Positions 43,928-52,765 of a DNA stretch of 64,000 bases are shown here, piece after piece (the first letter of the stretch is position 1; every line of letters begins with the position of its first letter). Position numbers and translations under genes: made by a program. The DNA is from Pseudactinotalea terrae. GTDB lineage: Bacteria > Actinomycetota > Actinomycetes > Actinomycetales > Beutenbergiaceae. Below the pieces are notes generated by a model that was given only the letters and a program-made list of their open reading frames with translations, searched no databases and was not told the DNA's origin. The stretch covers positions 930,001 to 994,000 of the forward strand of contig NZ_WNXZ01000001.1 of the NCBI RefSeq assembly GCF_009733845.1, read 5' to 3'.

Positions 43928-44736
43928 GGACGCACGGATCGCAGCGCCGGGTGCGCACCGGCCGCGACCATGTCGGAGGTGGCGCCGCGCGGGTCGCCGG
44001 TGGTCACGAGCGCCTCGCCGACCAGCACGGCGTGCGCCCCCCAGCGGCCGTAGTCGAGCACGTCGTGCGGGCCCCGGACACCGGACTCGGCCACGATGAC
44101 GGCACCGGCCGGCACGCGCGGGACGAGCCCGGGGAACGTCTCCCTGTCGACCTCGAGCGTGTGCAGGTTGCGGGCGTTGATGCCGATCACGCGTGCCCCC
44201 GCCTCGGCAGCGCGGTCGACCTCCTCCTCGGTGTGGGCCTCGACCAGCGGCGTCATGCCGAGCGAGACCACGCGCTCCAGGAGACCGGTCAGCACCGGCT
44301 GCTCGAGTGCGGCCACGATCAGCAGCACGGCGTCGGCGCCATGGGCGCGTGCCTCGAACACCTGGTAGGGCGAGACCACGAAGTCCTTGCGAAGCACCGG
44401 GATGTCGACGACGGCGCGCACCGCGGCGAGGTCGGCGAGCGAGCCGCCGAAGCGGCGCTGCTCGGTCAGCACGCTGATCATGGCGGCCCCGCCTGCCTGG
44501 TACTCGACAGCGAGCGCCGCTGGGTCCGGGATGTCGGCGAGCGGACCCTTCGAGGGGCTGGAGCGTTTCACCTCGGCGATCACGGTGACGGCGTCGTCGC
44601 GGCGCAGGGCCGCCACGGCGTCGAGCGCCGGAGCCTGGTCGAGTGCACGGGCCCGCATCTCGGCGAGCGGTACCTCGGTCTCACGATGTGCCAGGTCCTC
44701 GCGGACCCCGGCAACGATGTCCTCGAGCACGGTCAT
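43924..44736 (-). CDS. trpC: Indole-3-glycerol phosphate synthase
   Basis: A 270-residue TIM barrel that closes the indole ring. Motifs are [18 protein letters not shown] (near residues 52-69), [15 protein letters not shown]-like region (near 85-100), [27 protein letters not shown] (near 114-140), [12 protein letters not shown] (near 185-196) and VAESGVRG (near 213). It begins after a 65-bp gap in an otherwise overlapped operon, and TAGCAT at 44772-44767 may be an internal promoter. AAGGAA lies before the ATG. Confidence 0.97.
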   Translation of the reverse strand: MTVLEDIVAGVREDLAHRETEVPLAEMRARALDQAPALDAVAALRRDDAVTVIAEVKRSSPSKGPLADIPDPAALAVEYQAGGAAMISVLTEQRRFGGSLADLAAVRAVVDIPVLRKDFVVSPYQVFEARAHGADAVLLIVAALEQPVLTGLLERVVSLGMTPLVEAHTEEEVDRAAEAGARVIGINARNLHTLEVDRETFPGLVPRVPAGAVIVAESGVRGPHDVLDYGRWGAHAVLVGEALVTTGDPRGATSDMVAAGAHPALRSVRP

Positions 44737-44801
44737 ACGGGGTTTTCCTTGCTCACCACGACGCCCATGCTAGTTGGAACCGTCGGGCACGCCGACCACG
44801 C

Positions 44802-45212
44802 TCACACCGGGCCGAGGACACCGTGGAGCGCGGGCACGTTCCGCAGCACGGAGAACACGATCGCGAGAGCCAGGAACGCGATCACGGACCAGGCGGGCGG
44901 TTGCCATGCGGGCCTGTCGGTGGCCGCCCGGACCAGCCAGATCAGCCAGAGCACGGCGGCGACAGGCATGGCGATCGTGAAGAACGGGTTCATGCCCCAG
45001 GCGCCCGCGACGTCACCGGTCGCGAGGTCGTGCGCGGACCGCAGGCCACCGCACCCGGCGCAGTAGTAGCCGGTCAGCGCGAGCACGGGGCACAGCGGGT
45101 AGCCGCCCTCGTGCGGGTCGCGGAGCGCCACGACCAGGGTCGCAGCTGCCACGAGGCCACCGACGAGCAGCGGCGTGCCTACGCCGCGGCGGACCTCGGT
45201 CGCTGCCGTCAC
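44802..45212 (-). CDS. DUF2752 membrane protein
   Basis: A 136-residue membrane protein with the DUF2752 cysteine motif CPVLALTGYYCAGCGGLRSAHDLATGD (near residues 40-66) between helices at about 14-31, 75-95 and 108-125. Function is unknown. The family is common in actinobacteria, often near trp genes as here. The start is GTG at 45212, overlapping the stop of the preceding gene by 4 bp; the long open frame upstream is in another gene. Confidence 0.88.
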   Translation of the reverse strand: MTAATEVRRGVGTPLLVGGLVAAATLVVALRDPHEGGYPLCPVLALTGYYCAGCGGLRSAHDLATGDVAGAWGMNPFFTIAMPVAAVLWLIWLVRAATDRPAWQPPAWSVIAFLALAIVFSVLRNVPALHGVLGPV

Positions 45213-45766
45213 CCCGCGGCGAACTGCGAGAGGTAGCCGAGCGAGGCCAGCAGGCTCATCCCCACCCCGATGCACCCGAGGACCAGCCCGGCGGTGGCGA
45301 CACCGCGGTTGTCGGCGGTTCCGGCATCGGCCGCCCGGCGGCCGGCGTTGCCCATGAGGATCGCGCCGACGCCGAGCCCGATGCCGAGCAGGGAGCCGAA
45401 GCACAGCACGATGCTGAGGATCCCCATGACGAGGGCCCCGGTGGCCTTGCCGTTGTCGCGGGTGCTGTTGATCCAGCCGCCGTAGCCGGGGGCACCGGGG
45501 TACCGGCTCTGCGCCAGGTAGGGGGAGTAGTTCTGCGCAGGTCCGCCGTACTGCTGCGCCGGCGGGGTGCCGTAGCTCGGACCCGAGGGCGGCGGGGGTG
45601 GGGGCGGTGGCGCGTCCTGAGGTGTCTGCCACAGCTGGGAGCCTGCAGGCCCGGACGGCGGTGTGCCGTAGCTGGGGACCGACGGGGTCGACGACGAGCC
45701 GCCCTCGGGGACCTCGCCGTAAGGGTTGGTGCCGCCGCTGGGAGGCGGTGGGGGGCCGTACGACAT
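45209..45766 (-). CDS. Proline-rich DUF4190-type membrane protein
   Basis: A 185-residue protein. Residues 1-100 are a low-complexity Pro/Gly/Ser/Tyr-rich region with an eight-proline run and repeated SYGTPP motifs. The C-terminal 80 residues hold two helices (GALVMGILSIVLCFGSLLGIGLGVGAI and GVATAGLVLGCIGVGMSLLASLGYL) with the DUF4190 pattern. Function is unknown; similar proteins are thought to act at the membrane surface through the Pro-rich tail. It lies 3 bp after the HGxxPAAW gene and overlaps the DUF2752 gene. Confidence 0.87.
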   Translation of the reverse strand: MSYGPPPPPSGGTNPYGEVPEGGSSSTPSVPSYGTPPSGPAGSQLWQTPQDAPPPPPPPPSGPSYGTPPAQQYGGPAQNYSPYLAQSRYPGAPGYGGWINSTRDNGKATGALVMGILSIVLCFGSLLGIGLGVGAILMGNAGRRAADAGTADNRGVATAGLVLGCIGVGMSLLASLGYLSQFAAG

Positions 45767-45769
45767 CGG

Positions 45770-46066
45770 TCAGGCTGCCCGGTCCGCCTCGCGGGAGCCA
45801 CGCGGCTGGCCGAGACCCATCGCGCGCATGATCGCGCTCGCGACCAGGCCGACGACGACCACGACCGCACCGGCGATCATGACGGGTGCCGAGGCCATCG
45901 GCATACCGACGGCGAAGATCAGGGCGCCGAGCCCGACGACGTACAGCAGCGTCCAGCCGGCCGGGGTCTTGCCCTCGTTCCGGTGCGCAGGCATGGGCGG
46001 CAGACCGACCTGCTCCTCGATGGTCTCACCATTCACCTGACGCATGATCACGGTCTTCTGCTCCAC
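45770..46066 (-). CDS. HGxxPAAW-family small membrane protein
   Basis: A 98-residue protein with the motif LPPMPAHRNEGKTPAGWT (near residues 22-39), a variant of the HGxxPAAW signature, followed by two helices (LLYVVGLGALIFAVGMPMAS and APVMIAGAVVVVVGLVASAI). This family is known almost only from actinobacterial trp operons and has no established function. It stands 16 bp after the Trp-associated membrane protein gene. Confidence 0.88.
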   Translation of the reverse strand: MEQKTVIMRQVNGETIEEQVGLPPMPAHRNEGKTPAGWTLLYVVGLGALIFAVGMPMASAPVMIAGAVVVVVGLVASAIMRAMGLGQPRGSREADRAA

Positions 46067-46082
46067 GTCGCGATCGTACCGG

Positions 46083-46676
46083 CTACCCGTGGGACGGGTC
46101 GTCGCCCCGGGTCAGCGCGTCCCAGTCGTCCATCGCCCGGCCTCGGGGCGTGCGAGGGGGCGTCGGCGTCGCCCGGGCGGCGGCGTCGGTGCCACGCTCG
46201 TAGCGTCGCCCCACCCGTTGCCACGACCCGGCGAGGAAGGGCAGCGCGAGCCCCGTGAGGACGGCCACGGCGCCGACGACCAGCGCTGCTGTCGGCCACG
46301 GCGCCACCGTGATCGGGCCGTCGACCTGTCGCACGCCGGTGATCTCGGCGGCGGCGCGCAGCACGCTTCGCTCGGGATCGGCGAGGAAGAGGCCGGCGGA
46401 GACCGCTGCCAACGCTCCCCCGGCGATCACACCGAGCACGGCGAGCACGCGGGCGAGCGCGCCGGCGAGCCCGAGCACGAGGCCCGAGACCAGCACCACG
46501 AGCCCGGCGCTGGCCACGCCCGGCGCAGCGTCGGAGCCGGCGACCGTCACCGCCTCGCTGCCGACCGTGGTCGGCGCGACGGCGTGCGCCCATGCGGGCA
46601 GCGTCAGCCCGAACAGCGCGATCCCGAGCACCACCACGATCAGCACCGCGCGACCGCGACCGAGCGAGCCGGTCAT
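46083..46676 (-). CDS. Trp biosynthesis-associated membrane protein (Trp_oprn_chp)
   Basis: A 197-residue membrane protein with four hydrophobic helices: residues 10-27 (AVLIVVVLGIALFGLTL), 55-80, 88-105 and 132-155. A periplasmic-type loop carries ITGVRQVDGPITVAPWP, and the tail is polar. It matches the conserved protein that follows trpE in actinobacteria; its role is not established. The start is the ATG at 46676, overlapping the trpE stop by 4 bp. Confidence 0.88.
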   Translation of the reverse strand: MTGSLGRGRAVLIVVVLGIALFGLTLPAWAHAVAPTTVGSEAVTVAGSDAAPGVASAGLVVLVSGLVLGLAGALARVLAVLGVIAGGALAAVSAGLFLADPERSVLRAAAEITGVRQVDGPITVAPWPTAALVVGAVAVLTGLALPFLAGSWQRVGRRYERGTDAAARATPTPPRTPRGRAMDDWDALTRGDDPSHG

Positions 46677-48241
46677 GGTGCGACGACGGGCGAGGTCATC
46701 GTGGAAGCGATCCGGATCGCCCGCAGCGCGGCCGCCGCCTTGTTCCGCGTCTCGACGTACTCGGTCTCGGGGTCGGAGTCCGCGACCAGGCCGGCGCCGG
46801 CCTGCACGGTCGCATGCCCGTCGGCGATCACCGCCGTGCGGATCGCGATCGCGGTGTCCATGTCGCCGGCCAGGTCGAAGTAGCCGACGACGCCACCGTA
46901 GATCCCGCGGCGTGCCGGCTCCAGCTCGTCGATCAGGGCGATCGCGCGAGGCTTGGGGGCGCCCGAGAGCGTGCCGGCCGGGAACGTGGCCTTGAAGGCC
47001 TCCAGGGCGGTCGCCTCGGGTCGCAGCTCGCCGCTGACGGTCGAGGACATGTGCATGATGTGGCTGAACCTCTTGATCTCCATGAGCTCGACCACCGCGA
47101 CCGTCCCGGGCACGCACACCTTGCCGAGGTCGTTGCGCGCGAGGTCGACGAGCATGAGGTGCTCGGCGCACTCCTTCGGGTCCACCAGCAGCTCGTCGGC
47201 GAGCTCCTTGTCCTCGGCCGGCGTCGCACCGCGCGGCCGGGAGCCCGCGATCGGGAAGCTGGTGACCTGTCGGCCGGCGACCTTGACCAGCGTCTCCGGG
47301 CTCGACCCGACGACGTGGTAGCCCTGACCGCTGCCCTCCGGCCCGTCGGGCAGGTGCACGAGGTACATGTAGGGGCTGGGGTTGACGGTGCGCAGCACCC
47401 GGTAGACGTCGAGCGGGTCGGCCGGGCAGTCGACGTCGAACCGCTGGCTCAGCACGACCTGGAACACCTCGCCGTCGACGATCGCCTGCTTGGAGGTGGT
47501 GACGGCGTCGGTGAACTCCAGGTGTGCCGTGCGGTGCTTGACCTCGGGCTCGGGTGCACCGCTGTCGAGCACGCCCAGCACGGGTGCCGCCGGGACCGCC
47601 AGGGTCGCGACCATCGCGTCGAGCCTCGCGACGGCATCGCGGTAGGCGCCCTCGAGCGCGGCCGTGGGCTGCGTCTCGTCGAGGAAGGCGTTGGCGATCA
47701 GCCACAGGCTGCCGTCGCGATGGTCGACGGCGACCATGTCCCCGATCAGCAGCAACCCGACGTCGGGCTGGTCGTGCTCGGCGGGCGCCCGGCGCGGCAG
47801 CGTCGGCTCCCAGTGGTGGATGACGTCCCAGCCCAGCGCCCCCACGAACCCACCGGTCAGCGGAGGCAGCCCCGGCACCTGCGGGGTGTGGAGCGCCGAC
47901 AGCGCGTCGGCGAGCACCTCGACGACATCGCCCTGCGTCCGGACCGACGACGGCACCTCGCCCCACCACCGGGCCTCGCCGTCGGGCTGGGAGACCAGCC
48001 CGGCACGCGCGGTGACACCGATGAAGGACCACTGGCCCCACGTGCCGTCCGACTCGGCGGACTCGAGCACGAACGTGCCGACGCGACCCTGCGCGAGGCG
48101 ACGGTACAGCCCGACCGGCGTGACGTCGTCAGCCAGCAGGCGGCGCACGACCGGCACCACGCGCCGCTCGGCGGCGAGCGCCGTGAAGGTGGGCAGCGCC
48201 GGCCAGGTCTCGCCCCAGCCGACGGTCTGCGGCCCGGTCAC
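46673..48241 (-). CDS. trpE: Anthranilate synthase component I
   Basis: A 522-residue chorismate-using enzyme that starts tryptophan synthesis. The C-terminal catalytic half has [15 protein letters not shown] (near residues 270-284), the chorismate region [28 protein letters not shown] (near 329-356), [14 protein letters not shown] (near 385-398), [14 protein letters not shown] (near 437-450) and [26 protein letters not shown] (near 459-484). The N-terminal tryptophan-feedback element is visible as VLESAES (near 60). The start is GTG at 48241, overlapping hisI by 4 bp. No trpG gene is nearby. Confidence 0.96.
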   Translation of the reverse strand: MTGPQTVGWGETWPALPTFTALAAERRVVPVVRRLLADDVTPVGLYRRLAQGRVGTFVLESAESDGTWGQWSFIGVTARAGLVSQPDGEARWWGEVPSSVRTQGDVVEVLADALSALHTPQVPGLPPLTGGFVGALGWDVIHHWEPTLPRRAPAEHDQPDVGLLLIGDMVAVDHRDGSLWLIANAFLDETQPTAALEGAYRDAVARLDAMVATLAVPAAPVLGVLDSGAPEPEVKHRTAHLEFTDAVTTSKQAIVDGEVFQVVLSQRFDVDCPADPLDVYRVLRTVNPSPYMYLVHLPDGPEGSGQGYHVVGSSPETLVKVAGRQVTSFPIAGSRPRGATPAEDKELADELLVDPKECAEHLMLVDLARNDLGKVCVPGTVAVVELMEIKRFSHIMHMSSTVSGELRPEATALEAFKATFPAGTLSGAPKPRAIALIDELEPARRGIYGGVVGYFDLAGDMDTAIAIRTAVIADGHATVQAGAGLVADSDPETEYVETRNKAAAALRAIRIASTMTSPVVAP

Positions 48242-48600
48242 GGGGCGTTCTCCCCGCGCACGGCGGGGAGCGTGCCGCCGGCGTCGAAGCACGAGCGGGC
48301 ACCGGTGTGGCACGCAGGCCCGACCTGCTCGACCCGCAGCAGCAGCGCATCGCCGTCGCAGTCGATCTCGACGCTGCGCACCAGCTGGATGTGCCCCGAG
48401 GTGTCGCCCTTGCGCCAGTACTCCTGACGCGAGCGGGACCAGTAGGTCACCCGCCCTTGGGTCAGGGTCCTCCTGAGCGCCTCGTCGTCCATCCAGGCGA
48501 CCATGAGAACGCGTCCGTCGTGATCGTCCTGGACGACCGCACACACCAGTCCGGAGTCATCGCGGCGCAGTCGATCGGCGATCGTGGGGTCGAGCGGCAC
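48238..48600 (-). CDS. hisI: Phosphoribosyl-AMP cyclohydrolase
   Basis: A 120-residue monofunctional cyclohydrolase of histidine synthesis. Family motifs are [19 protein letters not shown] (near residues 31-49), [18 protein letters not shown] (near 53-70), the zinc and catalytic region [22 protein letters not shown] (near 78-99) and SCFDA. The start is probably GTG at 48600, with GGGAGG 9 nt upstream; a GTG at 48606 is too close to it. Its first 44 bp overlap the end of the flavoprotein gene in another frame. hisF lies elsewhere in the window. Confidence 0.95.
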   Translation of the reverse strand: MPLDPTIADRLRRDDSGLVCAVVQDDHDGRVLMVAWMDDEALRRTLTQGRVTYWSRSRQEYWRKGDTSGHIQLVRSVEIDCDGDALLLRVEQVGPACHTGARSCFDAGGTLPAVRGENAP

Positions 48601-49849
48601 GCCCACGATCCTCCCACGGCTGCGCACCGACCTGCGGCAGGGCCGGGTGGCGCCGCCACTCCACGAGGGTCGCGAGCGCCACTCTGCGCGACGGCATGTA
48701 GGCGTGGAAGAAGACCCACCGCGCCAGCCACGCCACCCACCCGGTCAGCGGGACGCCGTAGAGCTCCGCGGCGCCGCGGCCGATCCCGTAGCTCGCGCCC
48801 TGCCCCAGCCCGGGGAACCGGAACGGCGCGGGCTCGCGGCCGCGCAGCGCACGCACGATGTTGGCCCCGATGCGCTTGCCGTGGTAGATCGCCCAGAGCG
48901 CGTTCGCCGGGCACGGTCCGCTGCCGGCCGGGTGCGGGACAGCGGCGCAGTCGCCGCCCGCCCACACGTTCTCGGCCACTCGCAGGAACCGATCGGTGAC
49001 GAGCCGGCCGGCGGCGTCGGTGGCGAGATCCTCGAGTCCTGGCGGCGCGACCGGGGTCTGACCCAGCGCGGAGATCACGGTCGCGGCGGCCAGCACGGTG
49101 CCGTCCTCCAGCACGGGCCCGGTGGGGGTGACCGAGGCCAGCCGAGCGTTGCTGCGCACCGTGACACCGGCCTCGACGAGCTTGCCGGCGGCGTACTCCG
49201 CCACCGCCTCGAGGCGGGGGCGCAGGCTGGGCAGCACGTCGGCGCCGGCACCGAGGAGCGTCACGGTGGCTCGCTCCCCCGCCAGCGCCGATTCGGCCGC
49301 CACAGCCGCGCGGAGCCGCTGCGCGATCGCGCAGGCGGCCTCGGTGCCGGCGAAGCCAGCACCCGCGACGACCACGTGCAGCAGCCTGCGGCGGTGCGCC
49401 GGGTCGGCGGTCCGGGCGGCCATCTCGACGACGCCGGCAAGGTTCCCGTTCATCTCCAGCAGCGCGCGATCGTGCTTGAGCGACCACCCGTGCTCTGTCA
49501 GCCCCGGGACCCGGTCGGTCGCGTCCCGGCTGCCGGTCGCGACCACGAGATGGTCGTAGCGCAGCCGCTGGGCGCCGGTGGCGCTCATCACGTCGACCGT
49601 GCGTGCGGACGTATCGACGGTCCCGACGACGCCGTGGATGTGCCGGGCACCGGGGACAAGCTCCACGAGCGGGACCCGCGCCCGCTCTGGCGCCACGTGC
49701 CCCGTGATGACCTCAGCGGTCCAGCCGTGGAAGCTGTGATGGGGCGCCATCGAGACCAGCGTGACCCGGACGCCGCGCCTGCCGACCACCCTACGCGCGG
49801 CCCAGACGCCGACGTAGCCGCCGCCGAGCACCACGACCTCGGTGGTCAC
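48557..49849 (-). CDS. NDH-2-like NAD(P)/FAD-dependent oxidoreductase
   Basis: A 430-residue flavoprotein. The FAD-binding [17 protein letters not shown] is at residues 5-21, the second GG motif [21 protein letters not shown] near 158-178, and the FAD-ribityl motif [14 protein letters not shown] near 295-308. The C-terminal [20 protein letters not shown] is the membrane-anchoring amphipathic region typical of type II NADH dehydrogenases. It is probably a quinone or other NAD(P)H-linked reductase at the membrane. The start is GTG at 49849, overlapping the acyl-ACP-reductase-like gene by 4 bp, so the two are likely partners. Confidence 0.87.
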   Translation of the reverse strand: MTTEVVVLGGGYVGVWAARRVVGRRGVRVTLVSMAPHHSFHGWTAEVITGHVAPERARVPLVELVPGARHIHGVVGTVDTSARTVDVMSATGAQRLRYDHLVVATGSRDATDRVPGLTEHGWSLKHDRALLEMNGNLAGVVEMAARTADPAHRRRLLHVVVAGAGFAGTEAACAIAQRLRAAVAAESALAGERATVTLLGAGADVLPSLRPRLEAVAEYAAGKLVEAGVTVRSNARLASVTPTGPVLEDGTVLAAATVISALGQTPVAPPGLEDLATDAAGRLVTDRFLRVAENVWAGGDCAAVPHPAGSGPCPANALWAIYHGKRIGANIVRALRGREPAPFRFPGLGQGASYGIGRGAAELYGVPLTGWVAWLARWVFFHAYMPSRRVALATLVEWRRHPALPQVGAQPWEDRGRAARPHDRRSTAPR

Positions 49850-50928
49850 GACGCCACCTCGGTCAGCGCCTCGGGCCAGGCGATCGCACGCCCGAAGGAC
49901 ATCGGGTCCGCGAGCGTGAACCCGAGGTGCGAGTAGCGGTTGGCTGCCGCACGCATCCGGATCGCGTGATCGACGCTCGCCTGCCCGGTCGCCGAGACGA
50001 CGACCCCGTCGAAGGCCATCAGCATCGTCTCGCACAGGCACGCGTAGGCGAGGCCGGTTGGCAACCCGATGTCGCCCCGCAGCTCCACGCCCGGGACCGC
50101 CGCGATCCCGCCGTCGACCACGAGCACGTCGGGCCGCTCGTGCTGCAGCGCGGCGTCCGTGTTGCGTGGCTGGGTGTCGTCGAGCACGATCGCCCCGCGC
50201 TTCAGGTGCTCCGCGCGCACCAGCGCGTCGGTCGCGGAGGTGAGCACGAGCACCAGGTCGGCGTCCCGTATGTCATCGATCGAGGTCGAGGTCCTGACCT
50301 GCAGCCCGGTGCCGCGGACCTCGGCCGCGAGCTCCTCCAGCCGGCCGGCGCCACGAGCCACCAGGGTCAGGTCGGTGCCGAGCGGGTCCTCGGCCAGCAG
50401 CCGGACGACGCAGGATCCCACGCTGCCCGATGCGCCGACGATCGCGATGTGGCCCCCCGGCGCGGCGGGCAGCAGCCTGCGCAACGCCTCGACCGTGAGG
50501 AACGCCGTGAACGCGTTGCCTGTCGTCAGGGTGAGGCCGGGCCGCTCCCGCAGCAGCCGCCCGGCGCCGCTCGCGGGTGTGGTCAGCGCTCCCAGCCCGA
50601 CGACCGAGGCGCCGAGCTCGACCGCCCGGTCGATCGCCGCCTCGATCTTGCCGACCACCCAGCGACGGTCCTCGGTGAGCATCTGCCGCGCGCTGACAGG
50701 GACCACGATGATATGGCCCGCCACCGTCGCGCGGTCCCGCCGGCGCACGGTCGCGAACGGCTGCGGCGGCACCGGGAGGTGCCGCAGCCCCCACTGCAGC
50801 GCCGGTTCCGGCAGCTGCCCGAGCGGGGACCACACGCGCGCCATGTCCGGGGCGACCCGGGCGCGTGGGTGCACCAGGAAGGCGAAGGTGCGCTCCGCCG
50901 TCGGGAGTGCGGGGGTGTCGATCAGCAC
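49846..50928 (-). CDS. Acyl-ACP reductase-like dehydrogenase (AAR family)
   Basis: A 360-residue NAD(P)-binding protein. Compared with cyanobacterial acyl-ACP reductase, the matching blocks are VELGASVVGLGALTT (near residues 103-117), TTGNAFTAFLTVEALRR (near 135-151), the dinucleotide fold IAIVGASGSVGSCVVRLL (near 161-178), VVDGGIAAVPGV (near 270-281) and LAYACLCETMLMAFDG (near 293-308). Cys297 lines up with the catalytic cysteine of AAR. The start is GTG at 50928, with AGGAG 6 nt upstream. It is coupled to an NDH-2-like gene. Fatty-aldehyde formation is inferred, not shown. Confidence 0.72.
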   Translation of the reverse strand: MLIDTPALPTAERTFAFLVHPRARVAPDMARVWSPLGQLPEPALQWGLRHLPVPPQPFATVRRRDRATVAGHIIVVPVSARQMLTEDRRWVVGKIEAAIDRAVELGASVVGLGALTTPASGAGRLLRERPGLTLTTGNAFTAFLTVEALRRLLPAAPGGHIAIVGASGSVGSCVVRLLAEDPLGTDLTLVARGAGRLEELAAEVRGTGLQVRTSTSIDDIRDADLVLVLTSATDALVRAEHLKRGAIVLDDTQPRNTDAALQHERPDVLVVDGGIAAVPGVELRGDIGLPTGLAYACLCETMLMAFDGVVVSATGQASVDHAIRMRAAANRYSHLGFTLADPMSFGRAIAWPEALTEVAS

Positions 50929-50931
50929 GTG

Positions 50932-50965
50932 CGGCTCCTGTCTCGGGGTCACCGAGATGGAGCCG
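50932..50965 (-). terminator. Two-part hairpin between the exporter operon and the AAR-like gene
   Basis: CGGCTCC/GGAGCCG (outer 7 bp) and CTCGG/CCGAG (inner 5 bp) stack around the loop GGTCA, 28 bp past the ABC exporter stop. It looks like a terminator, but its minus-strand 3' arm contains the AGGAG ribosome site of the AAR-like gene, so it may also control translation. Confidence 0.55.
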
Positions 50966-50992
50966 ATCGCCGCCTGCGTGATACGTGCGGCG

Positions 50993-52765
50993 TCAGCCGC
51001 TCTGGACCACCCAGGAGGCGTGCAGGCGCGCGTACCGGCCGCCACGGTCCACGAGGTCCTCGTGCGAGCCGACCTCGACGATGCGGCCGGCATCGACGAC
51101 CACCACGAGGTCGGCGGCCTCGGCGGTCGACAGCCGGTGGGCGATCGCGATCGAGGTGCGGCCCGCGGTCAGCCCGATCAGCGCCCTGTTGATGCGGGAC
51201 TCGGTGGCCGGGTCGACGGCGGAGGTCGCCTCGTCCAGGACGAGCACGTCGGCATCGGCCAGGTAGGCGCGGCTGATCGCCACGAGCTGCCGCTCGCCCG
51301 CGGAGAGCGACTCGCCGCGCTGCCCGACGTCGGAGTCCAGGCCATCGGGAAGGGTTGCGACCCAGTCGGTCAGCCCCAGCTCGGTGACCGCGGCCTCGAT
51401 GCGCTCGCGGGAGACCGGGCGGCGCCCGTAACCGATGTTGTCCGCGATCGTCCCGGTGAACAGGAAGCCCTCCTGAGGCACCACGACCACGCGTCCACGC
51501 AGGTCGGCGAGAGCGACGTCGCACAGGTCGACGCCGTCGATCGCCACCGTGCCCACGATCGGGTCGGCGAAGCGTGTGACCAGGCGTGCGAGCGTCGTCT
51601 TGCCCGAACCGGTCTCGCCCACGATCGCGACCCGCGCGCCCGCGGGGATCTCGAGGAACACGTCCTGCAGCACGGGCGGCCCGTCCGGGTAGGCGAACGC
51701 GACGTCCGTGAAGCTGATCGATGCCGGGCGCCGCGGGCCCAGATCGATCGGCTCCTCGGGGTCCTTGACGTCGACAGGGGTGTGCACCACGGAGATCACG
51801 CGCCGCCACCCGGCCACCGCGTTCTGCATCTCGTTGAGCACCTCGGTGGCGGACTGCACCGGACCGGTGAAGATCTGCACGAGGAACAGGAACGCGAGCA
51901 GCCCGCCCACGCTGATCTCGCCCACGAGCCCGAGGTAGGTGCCGAGGGTGACGACCGCGGCGAGCGCCACGCCGGCCAGCAGCGTGCCGGTCGAGAACGC
52001 GACCGAGGCGAACATCTGCGCCCTGACGGCGGCGTCCCGGTGGCCCTTGATCGCCCCGTGGATCCGCCGCAGCACCCGGTCCCCGGAGCCGTAGGCGCGG
52101 ATGGTCTGCGCACCCACCACGGCCTCGGAGATGGCAGCGAGCATGCCGCCGACGCGGGCGCGGACGTTGCCGTACGCCTCGTTGAGCAACCGCTGACCCT
52201 TGGGCGCGAGCACCAGCATCGGCAGGAACACGACCCACACGAGGAGGGTGAGCTGCCAGGAGTAGAACAGCATCGCCACGGTCGCGCCGGCGATCTGCAG
52301 CATCGACAGGATCAGCATGATCCCGCCCCACTGCACGAACATCGAGATCGTGTCGACGTCGCTGGTGACACGGGAGACCAGCGAGCCGCGCCGCTCGGTG
52401 TTCTGGGTGAGCACCGACAGGTCGTGGACGTGCCGGAAGGCCCGCACCCGCAGCTGGGCGAGACCGCCCTCGGTGGCCGTGAACAGCCGCACGTTGACCC
52501 ACGAGGTCGCCAGCCCGGTGATCAGCAGCACGACCGCGGCGATGCCGCACATCTGCACCACCAGGCTGGGGTCGGCGTCGCCCACGATGCCGCGGTCGGT
52601 GGCCTGCTGCACCGTGAACGGCACCACGAGCCGGCCGATCGTGGCGACGACGGCGAGCGCGAGCGTGACGCCGATCCCCTTCGTGATGGCCGGCGACAGG
52701 CGCAGGCCCTCGCGCAGCGTGCCGAAGACACCGAGATCGGAGGTCGCCTGGATGCGCGTGCTCAT
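50993..52765 (-). CDS. ABC exporter half-transporter, subunit B
   Basis: A 590-residue permease-ATPase fusion of the MsbA/LmrCD kind. Six membrane helices fall in residues 25-320. The ATPase domain has Walker A VAIVGETGSGKTTLAR (near 383), Q-loop VVVPQEGFLFTGTIADNI (near 430), the signature ESLSAGERQLVAISRA (near 487), Walker B VLVLDEATSAVDP (near 510) and the H-loop AIAHRLSTAE. It overlaps its partner gene by 4 bp, and its site residues look intact, whereas the partner has a changed H-loop. The exported substrate is unknown. Confidence 0.93.
   Translation of the reverse strand: MSTRIQATSDLGVFGTLREGLRLSPAITKGIGVTLALAVVATIGRLVVPFTVQQATDRGIVGDADPSLVVQMCGIAAVVLLITGLATSWVNVRLFTATEGGLAQLRVRAFRHVHDLSVLTQNTERRGSLVSRVTSDVDTISMFVQWGGIMLILSMLQIAGATVAMLFYSWQLTLLVWVVFLPMLVLAPKGQRLLNEAYGNVRARVGGMLAAISEAVVGAQTIRAYGSGDRVLRRIHGAIKGHRDAAVRAQMFASVAFSTGTLLAGVALAAVVTLGTYLGLVGEISVGGLLAFLFLVQIFTGPVQSATEVLNEMQNAVAGWRRVISVVHTPVDVKDPEEPIDLGPRRPASISFTDVAFAYPDGPPVLQDVFLEIPAGARVAIVGETGSGKTTLARLVTRFADPIVGTVAIDGVDLCDVALADLRGRVVVVPQEGFLFTGTIADNIGYGRRPVSRERIEAAVTELGLTDWVATLPDGLDSDVGQRGESLSAGERQLVAISRAYLADADVLVLDEATSAVDPATESRINRALIGLTAGRTSIAIAHRLSTAEAADLVVVVDAGRIVEVGSHEDLVDRGGRYARLHASWVVQSG

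Noticed and set aside
45560-45620. Proline-run region as a simple-sequence repeat
   Set aside because: It encodes the Pro-rich tail of a DUF4190-type protein and is too imperfect to be a slippage site.
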